Origin: an uncultured Candidatus Saccharibacteria bacterium
GTDB taxonomy: Bacteria; Patescibacteriota; Saccharimonadia; Saccharimonadales; Saccharimonadaceae
Direction of reading: 5' to 3'
DNA length: 44,923 bases
Assembly (NCBI GenBank): GCA_946406315.1
Contig: CAMJKD010000010.1
Span: 1 to 44,923, forward strand
Part shown: positions 16,371-25,043 of the stretch, piece by piece
Layout: each line of letters starts with the position of its first letter
Numbering within the stretch: the first letter of the stretch is position 1
Translations under genes and position numbers: made by a program
The notes under the pieces: model-generated
What the model saw: the letters and a program-made list of their open reading frames with translations, nothing else
Told to the model about the DNA's origin: nothing
Databases searched by the model: none

Positions 16371-17030
16371 TTATGCCCAGTATAGGCTAATATTATTTGC
16401 CATTTTAATTTTATCTTCTTCGCTGAGAGTGTCCGGTTGATCGAAATAGTGATCGTCTTCAAAAGATGTGTTCGGTAAAATATCCATATATGTTACGCCG
16501 TCGGTCTCGATGGTGAATTTATCGGAAATATCTGTCGTAATATTGCCGCAAACGCCTGTAATAAGTGCTGGTTTATATGATTTTAAAATATTCAATGCAA
16601 CCTGAATCTGGAATTGCGTAGAAAGAATATCGGCGAATAGCAGCACGTTGCGGTTATTAAACGCATTCATATCAAAAGACGGATTTGGGTCCGGTTGTGC
16701 ATTGAGGGCAGAGAAAGCATCACGCTTGCGTTCCTCGATTACACTCATGAAGTCCATGGCGATATACTCGTATTCGCCTCGGGAAATTTCTGGATTCAAG
16801 ACAAAATCCCCCTTCTGGGTCACGGCGCCTAACACGCGCGTAATATCAAACGGATCTTGAATTTCGGCATACTGCATAATGTAGATATAGGCATGTAGAT
16901 TGGCAGCCAACTCAATGCACGAAAGAAGGGAACTTTTTTTCAAGCAAAAAACGATTGAATCGGTGTCTTTAAATTGTGTTAGTTTTTCCGCAAGCTGGTC
17001 TCCCAAGACTTGCCTGTTCGGATAGAACAC
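16371..17030 (-). CDS. degenerate phosphoribosyltransferase-like protein
   Basis: The 219 residues have a type I PRTase outline. The start FYPNRQVLGDQLAEKL resembles the F-x-D-R-x-x-A-x-x-L-A opening of predicted PRTases, and a predicted PRPP-loop region lies at VLLFADILSTQFQIQVAL. That loop should read like VDDGIATGAT, so the acidic pair and the TG are lost and PRPP binding is doubtful. The start is GTG at 17030, chosen because GGAGG lies just upstream. It sits first in the moxR operon. It could be a regulator or binding protein that kept the fold but lost catalysis. Confidence 0.6.
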   Translation of the reverse strand: MFYPNRQVLGDQLAEKLTQFKDTDSIVFCLKKSSLLSCIELAANLHAYIYIMQYAEIQDPFDITRVLGAVTQKGDFVLNPEISRGEYEYIAMDFMSVIEERKRDAFSALNAQPDPNPSFDMNAFNNRNVLLFADILSTQFQIQVALNILKSYKPALITGVCGNITTDISDKFTIETDGVTYMDILPNTSFEDDHYFDQPDTLSEEDKIKMANNISLYWA

Positions 17031-17061
17031 GCCACCTCCAATTAAAAACTGTCTTACTAAA

Positions 17062-17067
17062 ATTTTA
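17062..17067 (-). promoter_or_regulatory. -10 box of the moxR/VWA operon
   Basis: TAAAAT on the minus strand lies 31 bases before the GTG start at 17030, with a GGAGG ribosome binding site in the leader. It is divergent from the mnmA promoter in a 97-base gap. Confidence 0.5.
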
Positions 17068-17114
17068 CCATAAACGCATCGATTGTGACGAGATGACTTT
17101 TTTAGATTTGATGA

Positions 17115-17120
17115 TATAAT
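17115..17120 (+). promoter_or_regulatory. -10 box of mnmA, leaderless
   Basis: TATAAT ends 7 bases before ATG 17128; no ribosome binding site fits in between. Confidence 0.6.
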
Positions 17121-17127
17121 ATAGATA

Positions 17128-18150
17128 ATGAAAGTCTTCTTAGGTATGTCTGGCGGGGTTGATTCCGCCGTGTCGGCTTATCTTTTGCGCGAGCAGGGAT
17201 ATGAAGTTACCGGTGTTTATATGAAAAACTGGAGTAAGAATCTTCCCGGCATGAAATGCCCTTGGGCGGAAGACCTAGCTGACGCTAAGCGTGTCGCAGT
17301 TAAACTTGGTCTTGATTTTCGCGTATTTGATTTTGAATCCGAATACAAGCAAAAAGTCGTCGATTATATGTTAGCCGAATATCGGCGGGGCAACACGCCT
17401 AATCCAGATATTACGTGCAATCAAGAGATTAAGTTTAAACTGTTCGCCGATACTGCCTTTGGGCAAGGCGCCGATATGATTGCGACGGGACACTATGCAC
17501 GCACAGATGGCTCAGCTCTATTGAAGGCGGTCGACGAAAATAAAGACCAAACTTACTTTCTCTATCGTATTACCGAAGAAGCTATTGCAAAAACCATTTT
17601 CCCAGTCGGTGGCATGAAAAAACCAGAGGTTAAAGCTCTGGCGGAAAAAATCGGACTCAGCGTAGCGCATAAGGCTGAATCAATGGGTGTTTGTTTTGTC
17701 GGAGAGGCAAACATGAAGGATTTTTTGGCAGAATTTGTCGAGACTAAACCGGGCAAAATCCTCGATTACGACACCGGTGCTGAGCTGGGTATACATGACG
17801 GCGCTATCTTCTATACGCTTGGTCAACGTCATGGCTTAAACGTCAAGGCTGGCTTGCCTTATTATGTGGTCAAAAAAGATATGGAGAATAATATTATTTA
17901 CGCTTCTCGGAATCTTAATTCGCTCAGGCTCTGGGCGAAAGATGTTAAACTCAAAGATGTTATCTTGCGTCACGGCGATGATGGGCGCCATATACAAGCC
18001 CGTATTCGTCATCGCGCACCGCTCGTAGATGCGGACTACATGGATGGTAAATTGACTTTTTCTGAAGAACAAAAATCACTCACGCCAGGGCAATCCGTTG
18101 TATTTTATCGTGACAACATTTGTCTTGGTGGCGGCATTATTGAAGCATAA
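17128..18150 (+). CDS. mnmA: tRNA-specific 2-thiouridylase MnmA
   Basis: MnmA uses ATP and a persulfide sulfur donor to make 2-thiouridine at U34 of tRNA-Lys, -Glu and -Gln. The 340 residues include the PP-loop GMSGGVDSA (6-14), the first catalytic Cys C97 in NPDITCNQEIKF and the second, C189, in SMGVCFVG. The TLGQRHGL segment and the C-terminal beta barrel (RIRHRAPL, then GGGIIEA) are complete. The length is normal to slightly short. The upstream cysteine desulfurase in this window is a plausible sulfur source. No terminator is visible after it, only a 126-base AT-rich gap. Confidence 0.97.
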   Translation: MKVFLGMSGGVDSAVSAYLLREQGYEVTGVYMKNWSKNLPGMKCPWAEDLADAKRVAVKLGLDFRVFDFESEYKQKVVDYMLAEYRRGNTPNPDITCNQEIKFKLFADTAFGQGADMIATGHYARTDGSALLKAVDENKDQTYFLYRITEEAIAKTIFPVGGMKKPEVKALAEKIGLSVAHKAESMGVCFVGEANMKDFLAEFVETKPGKILDYDTGAELGIHDGAIFYTLGQRHGLNVKAGLPYYVVKKDMENNIIYASRNLNSLRLWAKDVKLKDVILRHGDDGRHIQARIRHRAPLVDADYMDGKLTFSEEQKSLTPGQSVVFYRDNICLGGGIIEA

Positions 18151-18264
18151 AATATTTTTAGTATCTTCAGAGATGAATACTACGTATATAACTATAATTA
18201 TAGCATAACCATAATAAATAGTCAATAGTTTCAAATAGAAATGCAGATTTTTGTCAAGTTATTG

Positions 18265-18270
18265 TATAAT
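18265..18270 (+). promoter_or_regulatory. -10 box of alaS, leaderless
   Basis: TATAAT ends 6 bases before ATG 18277. This chooses 18277 over an in-frame ATG at 18241 that lies upstream of the box. Confidence 0.65.
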
Positions 18271-18276
18271 TACAAG

Positions 18277-20151
18277 ATGAATGCAAGTGAAGTACGCCAA
18301 AAATATCTTGATTTTATGAAATCTAAAGGGCATGTTATAATTCAGCCCGCACCTCTCGTTCTCGAGAACGACCCTACCACCCTTTTTACTGGCTCTGGCA
18401 TGCAGCCCCTGCTACCATTTCTACTCGGTCAACCGCATAAGGATGGCAAACGCTTAACTGATTCGCAGCCATGTTTGCGACTTCAGGATATAGACGACGT
18501 CGGCGATCCTCGCCATACTACTGTTTTTGAGATGTTGGGCAACTGGTCGCTTGGTGATTATTTCAAAGAGGAGCAAATTCGCAACTTCTTTACTTTTCTT
18601 ACTAAAGACATTGGTCTTGACCCGAAGAAAATCTACGTCACTTGCTTTATTGGTAATAAAGAATATGGTATTCCGCGCGATGACGAAGCGGCTGCCATCT
18701 GGCAAAAAGTCTTCGCCGAATCTGGCATTAAAGCCGATATTGCTGAAATTGATACCGCTGAAAATGGCGACAAACGCGGGATTAAGGGCGACGAGCGTAT
18801 TTTCTTCTATAACGACAAAGAAAACTGGTGGTCTCGTGGTGGCGGCATTCAAACTACCCCTATTGGGGATCCGTGCGGTCCAGATTCAGAGGTCTTCTAT
18901 GATTTTGGTGAAGAACACCAAGATGAGGCCAAATATGGCAAGGCTCATCCAGCCTCTGACGGCGCCCGCTTTATGGAAATTGGCAATCAAGTTTTTATGC
19001 AATATCGCCGCCTCGAAGATGGTAGTTTTGAGGAGCTAAAAGATAAAAACGTTGACTTTGGTGCTGGTCTTGAGCGCATTACGGCTGCTTCGCTTAACTC
19101 TTATGATGTCTTCCAGATTTCACTTTTGAAGCCAATTATTGATAAGCTTGTTGATCTTTCCGGCAAAAAATATGAATCTAATACGGCCGATATGCGCGTT
19201 ATTGCCGATCACCTCCGCGGCGCCTACCTCTTAACCGCACAAGGATTAAAGCCCTCCAATAAGCAGCAAGGCTACGCATTGCGTCGTTTGATTCGTCGCG
19301 CCGTTTTAAAGGCACTCAATCTCGGTATCGAACAAGAATTCCTCGCCGAAGTATTGCCACTAATTGAGGAAAATTACAAAGATCTTCCAGATAGTATTCT
19401 TACTACTCGCGAACAGGTTCTCGATGTGCTTAGTCATGAAGAACAAGCTTTCCGCCGCACCCTGCGCCGCGGCATGAAAGAACTCGCTCGCTTCAAGAAA
19501 GATGGTCTTACTGGCAAAGAGCTCTTCATGCTTCAAGATACCTACGGTTTTCCGATGGAGTTATCTGTTGAAGAGGCTTATCGTCAAGATATTGAGCTGA
19601 GTAAGGATTGGCGCAAAGAGTTTGATGTCGCCCTCGAAGAGCAACGCGAGCGTTCCAAGACTGCTAGCAAGGGGATGTTTAAGGGGGGTCTCGAAGACCA
19701 TGGTGAGCAAACTACAAAGTATCATACTGCTACTCACCTCTTATTAGCGGCCCTACAGAAGCTAATTGATCCGAATATTGGTCAGCAAGGTTCAAATATT
19801 ACCGCCGAGCGCTTGCGCTTCGACTTTAATCTCGACCGTAAACTTACACCAGAGGAAAAACAAAAAGTTGAAGATCAGGTTAATGAATGGATTAAAGAAG
19901 ACCTCAAAGTCGTCTTCGACGAATATGACAAGACTTATGCTCGCGACACCCTTAAGGCGCATGGTCAATTTTGGGATAAATATCCAGAAAAACTCAAAGT
20001 TTACACTATCGGTGATTTTGACAAGCCAGTCTCGCGCGAAGTTTGCGGCGGACCACACGTCGAACATACTGGCGTCATTGGTCATTTCAGGATTAAAAAA
20101 GAGGAATCTAGTTCCGCTGGCGTCCGTCGCATAAAAGCTGTTATTGAGTAA
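18277..20151 (+). CDS. alaS: alanyl-tRNA synthetase, minimal form
   Basis: AlaRS charges tRNA-Ala. The product is 624 residues against about 870 in most bacteria. The class II aminoacylation core is complete (motif 2 around DDVGDPRHTTVFEMLGNWS; motif 3 around GAGLERI). The editing zinc site is present: H483 and H487 in HTATH, C590 and H594 in CGGPH. Two parts are missing. The chain ends about 20 residues after the editing site, so the C-Ala oligomerisation domain is absent. The segment between MFKGGL and YHTATH is only about 13 residues, so most of the beta-barrel domain before the editing core is also missing. Confidence 0.95.
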   Translation: MNASEVRQKYLDFMKSKGHVIIQPAPLVLENDPTTLFTGSGMQPLLPFLLGQPHKDGKRLTDSQPCLRLQDIDDVGDPRHTTVFEMLGNWSLGDYFKEEQIRNFFTFLTKDIGLDPKKIYVTCFIGNKEYGIPRDDEAAAIWQKVFAESGIKADIAEIDTAENGDKRGIKGDERIFFYNDKENWWSRGGGIQTTPIGDPCGPDSEVFYDFGEEHQDEAKYGKAHPASDGARFMEIGNQVFMQYRRLEDGSFEELKDKNVDFGAGLERITAASLNSYDVFQISLLKPIIDKLVDLSGKKYESNTADMRVIADHLRGAYLLTAQGLKPSNKQQGYALRRLIRRAVLKALNLGIEQEFLAEVLPLIEENYKDLPDSILTTREQVLDVLSHEEQAFRRTLRRGMKELARFKKDGLTGKELFMLQDTYGFPMELSVEEAYRQDIELSKDWRKEFDVALEEQRERSKTASKGMFKGGLEDHGEQTTKYHTATHLLLAALQKLIDPNIGQQGSNITAERLRFDFNLDRKLTPEEKQKVEDQVNEWIKEDLKVVFDEYDKTYARDTLKAHGQFWDKYPEKLKVYTIGDFDKPVSREVCGGPHVEHTGVIGHFRIKKEESSSAGVRRIKAVIE

Positions 20152-20333
20152 AAAAGAAAGGCAGTCCTCGGAGAGACTGCCTTTTGTGTTTTGACCCCCC
20201 AGCTAAGTCGGAAGGAACGATTAGCGATAGCTCTGTTCGCATCGGACAAGTTGCGCTCGTTTTCGTATAAGATATCAAGCAGATAATCTGCAGCATCGCT
20301 GATGCTATCGAAATGCTTTTTAATATCGGTCAT
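20082..20333 (-). CDS. small ORF with strong promoter, terminator inside the frame
   Basis: An 83-residue frame starting MTDIKKHFDSISDAADYLL with an excellent GGAGGTGG ribosome binding site and a TTGACA/CATAAT promoter with a 17-base spacer. The first 45 residues look like a real helical peptide. The rest runs through the bidirectional terminator at 20160-20185 and then antisense to the last 70 bases of alaS. A terminated transcript would lack a stop codon. Either the true 3' part is altered, the terminator leaks in this direction, or the transcript makes a nonstop peptide. Confidence 0.45.
   Translation of the reverse strand: MTDIKKHFDSISDAADYLLDILYENERNLSDANRAIANRSFRLSWGVKTQKAVSPRTAFLFYSITAFMRRTPAELDSSFLILK
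20160..20186. terminator. bidirectional terminator after alaS
   Basis: A 7-bp stem GGCAGTC / GACTGCC with an 8-base loop. TTTT follows on the plus strand and TTTCTTTTTT on the minus strand, so it can stop transcription from both sides. Confidence 0.85.
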
Positions 20334-20377
20334 ATAGACTCCACCTCCGTCTATCTCTAAACCAATAATACAATTAT

Positions 20378-20406
20378 ATAATTATGGCACAAAAAACATA
20401 AAATGT
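20378..20406 (-). promoter_or_regulatory. sigma70-type promoter of the small ORF at 20082-20333
   Basis: On the minus strand a consensus TTGACA is followed by 17 bases and CATAAT. A GGAGGTGG ribosome binding site lies in the roughly 40-base leader. This is one of the few full consensus promoters in the window. Confidence 0.65.
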
Positions 20407-20438
20407 CAAAAATACAACTATTTTTTAGTTAAAGATGC

Positions 20439-20444
20439 TACAAT
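20439..20444 (+). promoter_or_regulatory. -10 box of the ftsA-like gene, leaderless
   Basis: TACAAT ends 6 bases before ATG 20451. Confidence 0.55.
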
Positions 20445-20450
20445 ATAACT

Positions 20451-21728
20451 ATGAGCATCTTATCTCATAAAAAAACTGATTACAAAAAGACTAAGCGTCC
20501 GAAAAATCCAGACAATTATCTCCTTGCACTTGATATTGGTACTGAATTCGTAAAAGCTCTCATTGCAAAAAAAGGCAAAAATGATATTCATATCGTTGGT
20601 GTCGGCAAAGCGCATGAGGCGCCGACTAATATCTTTTCTGGGGCCATTGCGGATATTCCAGGGGTGGCCAAAACCTGCGAAGAGGCTCTTTATAAAGCCG
20701 AAAAAATGGCCGGCGTACGCGCCAATGAAGTCGTAGTCGGCATTGCGGGCGATCTGATTAAAGGCAACACCGCCTCAATTAAATACCGCCGTTCTGAAGC
20801 GACGAAGCCGATTACTGAAGACGAGATGAATCATATCATTAAGAAAGTACAGCAAAAAGCCGGCGAGCGCGCTCGGCGTGAAGTTGCAATTGAAACAAAT
20901 AATCCCGACGTCGAAGTGCGTTTAATTAATTCCGCACTCGTATCTTTGCGGATTGATGGCTACAAAGTGGCTAATCCGATTGGCTTTAAAGGAAAAGAAG
21001 TCGTTGTTCAAATCTATACGGCCTTTGCGCCACTCGTACACATCTCGGCTATCGAGCGCGTTTGTGATGAGTTGCAGCTTGATTTAGTTACCGTAGCGGT
21101 TGAACCATTTGCGGTCTGTCGCGCTTGTTTGGGTGACGACTTAGATTCTTCTTTCTCTGGCATCGTAATGGATGTCGGTGGCGGCACAACGGATATTGCC
21201 ATTGTTGATGACGGCGGCGTCGAAGGTACGAAGATGTTTTCGATTGGTGGCCGTTCTTTTACGAATCAAATCGCCAACAAGCTTGGATTGAGTTTTGACG
21301 ACGCCGAGAAGTTGAAACTGCTAGCGGACAGTCCGAATATGAAACCAGAAATTCGTCACAAATTCGATCTAGCCATCGCGCGCAATCTCGAAGTTTGGCA
21401 ATCCGGCGTTGAACTAGCATTAGAGGAGTTTGATCAAGTCGAAACTATGCCGGGTCAAGTGCTGCTTTGTGGTGGCGGTGCAAGCCTCGCTGAAATACCA
21501 GAGATCCTGGCTACCGGCGATTGGTATAAAGGTTTACCATTCTCTCGCCGTCCAATTGTGTCTTTAATTGACCCGAATGAAGTTCCAGGTATTATCAATG
21601 ATACGGATCGCGAGCTCGACCACACTTTTGTTACCGCCATGGGGCTTTTACGTGTCGGAATTGATACTCTAATTGGCACGGATAGCAACAGCTTTCGCGC
21701 CAAGCTGGCACGCTTACTTCGAAACTAA
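20451..21728 (+). CDS. ftsA: FtsA/PilM-like actin-fold protein
   Basis: A 425-residue actin-like ATPase with an SHS2 (1C) subdomain. Phosphate 1 motif: LALDIGTEFVKALIA (about 25-39). SHS2 region: about 90-195. Phosphate 2: VMDVGGGTTDIAIV. Adenosine loop: LLCGGGASLAEIPEI. The last residues FRAKLARLLRN can form a short amphipathic helix like the FtsA membrane-targeting sequence. The N-terminal 20 residues are basic and unusual. FtsA tethers FtsZ to the membrane; no ftsZ is in this window, and a pilus-type PilM role is the alternative. Its stop overlaps the stop of the convergent gene by 4 bases. Confidence 0.82.
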   Translation: MSILSHKKTDYKKTKRPKNPDNYLLALDIGTEFVKALIAKKGKNDIHIVGVGKAHEAPTNIFSGAIADIPGVAKTCEEALYKAEKMAGVRANEVVVGIAGDLIKGNTASIKYRRSEATKPITEDEMNHIIKKVQQKAGERARREVAIETNNPDVEVRLINSALVSLRIDGYKVANPIGFKGKEVVVQIYTAFAPLVHISAIERVCDELQLDLVTVAVEPFAVCRACLGDDLDSSFSGIVMDVGGGTTDIAIVDDGGVEGTKMFSIGGRSFTNQIANKLGLSFDDAEKLKLLADSPNMKPEIRHKFDLAIARNLEVWQSGVELALEEFDQVETMPGQVLLCGGGASLAEIPEILATGDWYKGLPFSRRPIVSLIDPNEVPGIINDTDRELDHTFVTAMGLLRVGIDTLIGTDSNSFRAKLARLLRN

Positions 21729-22405
21729 ATAACCTTCTTCGTCTTTTCCCATTTTCCTGGTTCAAGACCAGAAAGAGTGTAATTATCGAATTGATAACGG
21801 TGCAGGGCAACTACTTTGTATCCGAGCGCCTCAAACGTTCGGCGAATTTGTCGGTTGCGTCCTTCATGCAAGGTTATATCCCAACGTAAACGTTCCTCGT
21901 CTAGACGCACTAATACCATCTTACTTAAGCCGTCGGTCAAATTAATACCAAAATCCGCAATCATTTGTTGATGTAGTGGTTCTAATTCTCGATCCAGCAT
22001 GACGGTGTATTTTTTTGTCTTATAGAATTTAGGATGTGTCATCTGGAACGCGAAATCGCCATCGTTTGTCAATAGAATTAAGCCGGACGAATCTTTATCT
22101 AGGCGTCCGACACTTTTTAGTTGGCGTAGATCTTCTGGTAATAGCTCGTAAATTGTCGGCGTGTCACCTTGACGTTTTCGACTGCAGATATAGCCAACTG
22201 GCTTGTTTAAGATTATATAAACTAATGCCCGTTGATTAACTTCTTTTCCGTCTAAGGTAACTCTATCGCCGTCAAAAACCCGTTCACCAATCTCAGCCTT
22301 CCGATTATTAATCTCGACGCTGCCTTTTTGTATCAAAATATCCGCTTCGCGTCGTGAAACGCCAAAATTAGTTGCTAAGTATTTATTTAATCTCTGTGAA
22401 TCCAT
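21725..22405 (-). CDS. RsuA/RluB/E/F family pseudouridine synthase
   Basis: A 226-residue rRNA-type pseudouridine synthase with an N-terminal S4 RNA-binding domain (RLNKYLATNFGVSRREADILI, 5-25) and the catalytic block SVGRLDKDSSGLILLTNDG, where the Asp of GRLDKDSSG is the nucleophile. The C-terminal part (LHEGRNRQIRRTFEALGYKV) is typical of the RsuA/RluB branch. Which rRNA position it modifies cannot be read from sequence. It follows the response regulator gene without a gap (TAG then ATG), so it belongs to the two-component operon. Confidence 0.93.
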   Translation of the reverse strand: MDSQRLNKYLATNFGVSRREADILIQKGSVEINNRKAEIGERVFDGDRVTLDGKEVNQRALVYIILNKPVGYICSRKRQGDTPTIYELLPEDLRQLKSVGRLDKDSSGLILLTNDGDFAFQMTHPKFYKTKKYTVMLDRELEPLHQQMIADFGINLTDGLSKMVLVRLDEERLRWDITLHEGRNRQIRRTFEALGYKVVALHRYQFDNYTLSGLEPGKWEKTKKVI

Positions 22406-23773
22406 CTAATGTGGAATATTACCACTTACTTCGGTCGAAGTCGAGCTCATTGCCTGTTCTGGCGTAAGCGTCTGTGGGGCCAATCCTTGAATCGGCTGCG
22501 GCGATGCTTCGGCTGGAGCCTCTGAGGTCGCCGCCTCTAGCTGATTACGTACTAAATCTTGTTGGCTAGATGTATCTGGCGGCAATGTGACGCCTTTCGC
22601 CTGCTCGACTGGATTCTGTTCAATCTCTGGCGGTAATCCTGCGCCAGGAACTCGTGCAGCCTCCCGCATCGTCATCGGTGTAGGGGCAACTGGCTGCGTT
22701 TGGGTGGCTTCGTGTTGGGCTGTCCTTGTATTAATTGCCTGCGGACCACTTGTGTTCGCATCGTCTCCAAGAATTTCCGCCATTCGTTGCTGCATTTCGT
22801 TACGCATGCTATCTGTGCGCGGATCATGAATTGGCTGAATTACGCGCTCTCCGCCATTAGGTTTTTGATTTTCAGCCTGACTAGCCTCTTCTCGCGCATG
22901 CTCAGCAGTTTCGGCTGCTTGAATTGCGGCCGATAACTGCGCATTTGGCAAAACTCGATTGGTCGTCTGTAGTACCGTATCGCTTACTGGTGCTGGCGGC
23001 GTTGGCGGTAAGACGGGCGCAGTAGGCACATTTGGCGGCATTTGTTGCGTTGATGGTGTTGCCATATTTGTTCCGTCTGTCCACTGAGCTATCGGCGCTG
23101 TGGGTGCCCCTGCCGCAGTATATCCTATCGGTTGTGCCGTAGGAACCGTACCTGACATTGCGACAGGGGCTTGATTAAAATTTGGTGGCATTGCTCCGTT
23201 TTGATTAGTTGGAATTTGTCCTCCAGGAACTGGTCCAGCCGCCGGATTGGTTGGCTGAATTGTTGTTGTCGCTGTCGTTTGCACGCCCTCGAGTGAAGCA
23301 GATGCAACTGAATCCGGTGCTGGCGGAACTTCGTTTATGGTATTTTCCTGCCGCTTAGGTACATTTGAGAGTGTGTCAATGTTTGCTTTGGCGCCATCAT
23401 TCGGTCTATCGCCTAATACCTCATGTACTGCATTTATAACATCTTCGATGCCAACCTGCGATTTGACTAAGTAGCGCTCCGCTCCTAGCGCTTCACCGCG
23501 CTGACGCTGATCGTCGCTCGACAGTGCTGTCATCATAATTACTTTAATATTCTGAGTTTCCGGCTGCGAACGGAGAATATCTAGCATATCGAAACCAGAT
23601 ATTTTTGGCATCATCACATCCGCAATGATGAGATCTGGCTTTTCCTGCACAGCCTTGGCGAGTGCTTCCTCGCCGTCGTCCGCACGGGCGATTTCGTAGC
23701 CTTCCGCAACTAACCGAATACTGTATATTTCTTGTAAGGACCGGTCGTCCTCGACTAACATTATTTTGGCCAT
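22406..23773 (-). CDS. response regulator with a long Pro/Thr/Gln-rich tail
   Basis: The 455 residues begin with a receiver domain (1-122): acidic pair in LVEDD, phospho-acceptor D52 in IIADVMMP, Thr in MMTALSS and K104 in YLVKSQ. No DNA-binding or enzymatic output domain follows. Residues about 135-455 are low complexity, rich in Pro, Ala, Thr, Gln, with short Glu-rich helices (AAETAEHAREEASQAENQ). The output is therefore probably protein-protein interaction. It is preceded by the kinase gene (28-base gap) and has both a TATAAT and a GAGG site before its ATG. Confidence 0.88.
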   Translation of the reverse strand: MAKIMLVEDDRSLQEIYSIRLVAEGYEIARADDGEEALAKAVQEKPDLIIADVMMPKISGFDMLDILRSQPETQNIKVIMMTALSSDDQRQRGEALGAERYLVKSQVGIEDVINAVHEVLGDRPNDGAKANIDTLSNVPKRQENTINEVPPAPDSVASASLEGVQTTATTTIQPTNPAAGPVPGGQIPTNQNGAMPPNFNQAPVAMSGTVPTAQPIGYTAAGAPTAPIAQWTDGTNMATPSTQQMPPNVPTAPVLPPTPPAPVSDTVLQTTNRVLPNAQLSAAIQAAETAEHAREEASQAENQKPNGGERVIQPIHDPRTDSMRNEMQQRMAEILGDDANTSGPQAINTRTAQHEATQTQPVAPTPMTMREAARVPGAGLPPEIEQNPVEQAKGVTLPPDTSSQQDLVRNQLEAATSEAPAEASPQPIQGLAPQTLTPEQAMSSTSTEVSGNIPH

Positions 23774-23801
23774 ATTACCTCTTATTATATGCTACTTATG
23801 T

Positions 23802-25034
23802 TTAAAAATCTATACTTTCCCGACCCTGGGCTTGCTGATTATCAATCAAGAATTTCTGCTGTCTATAAGTTTCATCTGAAATGCGCGGAAATAGTACGAT
23901 AAAGCGTGTACCTTTTCCAACTTCACTTTCAGCCCAAATACGCCCATTCATTGCTTCAACGCGTTGCTTGGTAAGGTATAGACCCAAACCGGTACCGCCG
24001 ATTTCGCGCGTATCGCGGTTATCGACACGATAAAACTTTTGAAAAATATGCGTTAACTCCTCGCGAGCCACACCAATACCGGTGTCCTCAACGATAATTT
24101 GGACATTATAGTTATCCGCACGCACATTCACGGTCACCCATCCGGCTGGCGTATATTTAATCGCATTTTCAATTAAGTTATTTATCACCTCGGTCAAAAA
24201 ATCTTTATCTATACTGGCGTAAATTAACTGATTGATGCGCTTACCGCCGCTCAGCTGCTGGTCAACCGAACCGCTACCAAATTGATAGCCCAACCCTTTT
24301 GCGGTGATATTTGGAATTTGTCCATCCGCAATCGCTTTTACTTCTGCAACAATATCAACCGGCTCGAAATGTGGCTGAATTTGTCTATCGTCAAGCTTAG
24401 TTGTATCGAGTAAATCGCGGAACAGGCGACCTAGATGCTGCGAAGCTTCGTGGGCTTTCTTAAGATACTCCATACCACGCCCATCAACAGTCGCCGTTGA
24501 TGGGTTCATAGCGAGACCGATGTAACCTTCGATACTCGCCACTGGCGTACGCATCTCATGGCTGGCGGTAGAGATAAATTCACTCCGCTCGCGCTCATCT
24601 TTCAACTCTTGATCGATATCGCGGAAAGTTATAATTAAATTTGGATTTTCCTCACTGGTCGGCGTAATAATAATCGATACTGGCGTACTTTTGTTGCTAT
24701 CTGCCGCCACAATATCAAGATCGCGCACTTCACCATATTCCTTAGTCTTTAGGGCGACATTAATGGGGTTGCGACCTTCGGATACTCTATTACCGGTCTT
24801 ATCAAATAAATTAATTACAGAATCGTAATACACGTGATCGAGCTCTGACTGGCTGCGTCCAGTTAACTCGCAGGCTGCTGGATTGGCTAGGCGAATATTT
24901 CCGTCTGGCCCCACAATGATGACGCCTTCATGAATCGACTGCAAGACTAGCTCATTCAGGTTTCGGCGAGAATCGTCCGTATCGCGCTCCAACTCAGGCG
25001 TATCTGCCTTTTTCTTTCTCTTCCAGAGACTCAT
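23802..25034 (-). CDS. soluble PAS-domain histidine kinase
   Basis: A 410-residue kinase with no membrane helix. A basic N-terminus (SLWKRKKK) is followed by a PAS domain (about 27-140), the HisKA phospho-acceptor H159 in STASHEMRTPVAS, and a HATPase domain: N box EVINNLIENAIKYTP, G1 VEDTGIGV, F box, G2 GGTGLGLYL. There is an insert of about 25 residues (GQIPNITAKGLGYQFGSGSV) before the N box. The signal is probably cytoplasmic, sensed by PAS. It pairs with the adjacent response regulator. The -10 box lies 9 bases before the ATG, so the message is nearly leaderless. Confidence 0.93.
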   Translation of the reverse strand: MSLWKRKKKADTPELERDTDDSRRNLNELVLQSIHEGVIIVGPDGNIRLANPAACELTGRSQSELDHVYYDSVINLFDKTGNRVSEGRNPINVALKTKEYGEVRDLDIVAADSNKSTPVSIIITPTSEENPNLIITFRDIDQELKDERERSEFISTASHEMRTPVASIEGYIGLAMNPSTATVDGRGMEYLKKAHEASQHLGRLFRDLLDTTKLDDRQIQPHFEPVDIVAEVKAIADGQIPNITAKGLGYQFGSGSVDQQLSGGKRINQLIYASIDKDFLTEVINNLIENAIKYTPAGWVTVNVRADNYNVQIIVEDTGIGVAREELTHIFQKFYRVDNRDTREIGGTGLGLYLTKQRVEAMNGRIWAESEVGKGTRFIVLFPRISDETYRQQKFLIDNQQAQGRESIDF

Positions 25035-25043
25035 ATTATCTAC

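Noticed and set aside
18527-19039. Alternative plus-strand frame of 170 codons inside alaS
   Set aside because: It lies wholly within the conserved AlaRS core in another frame.
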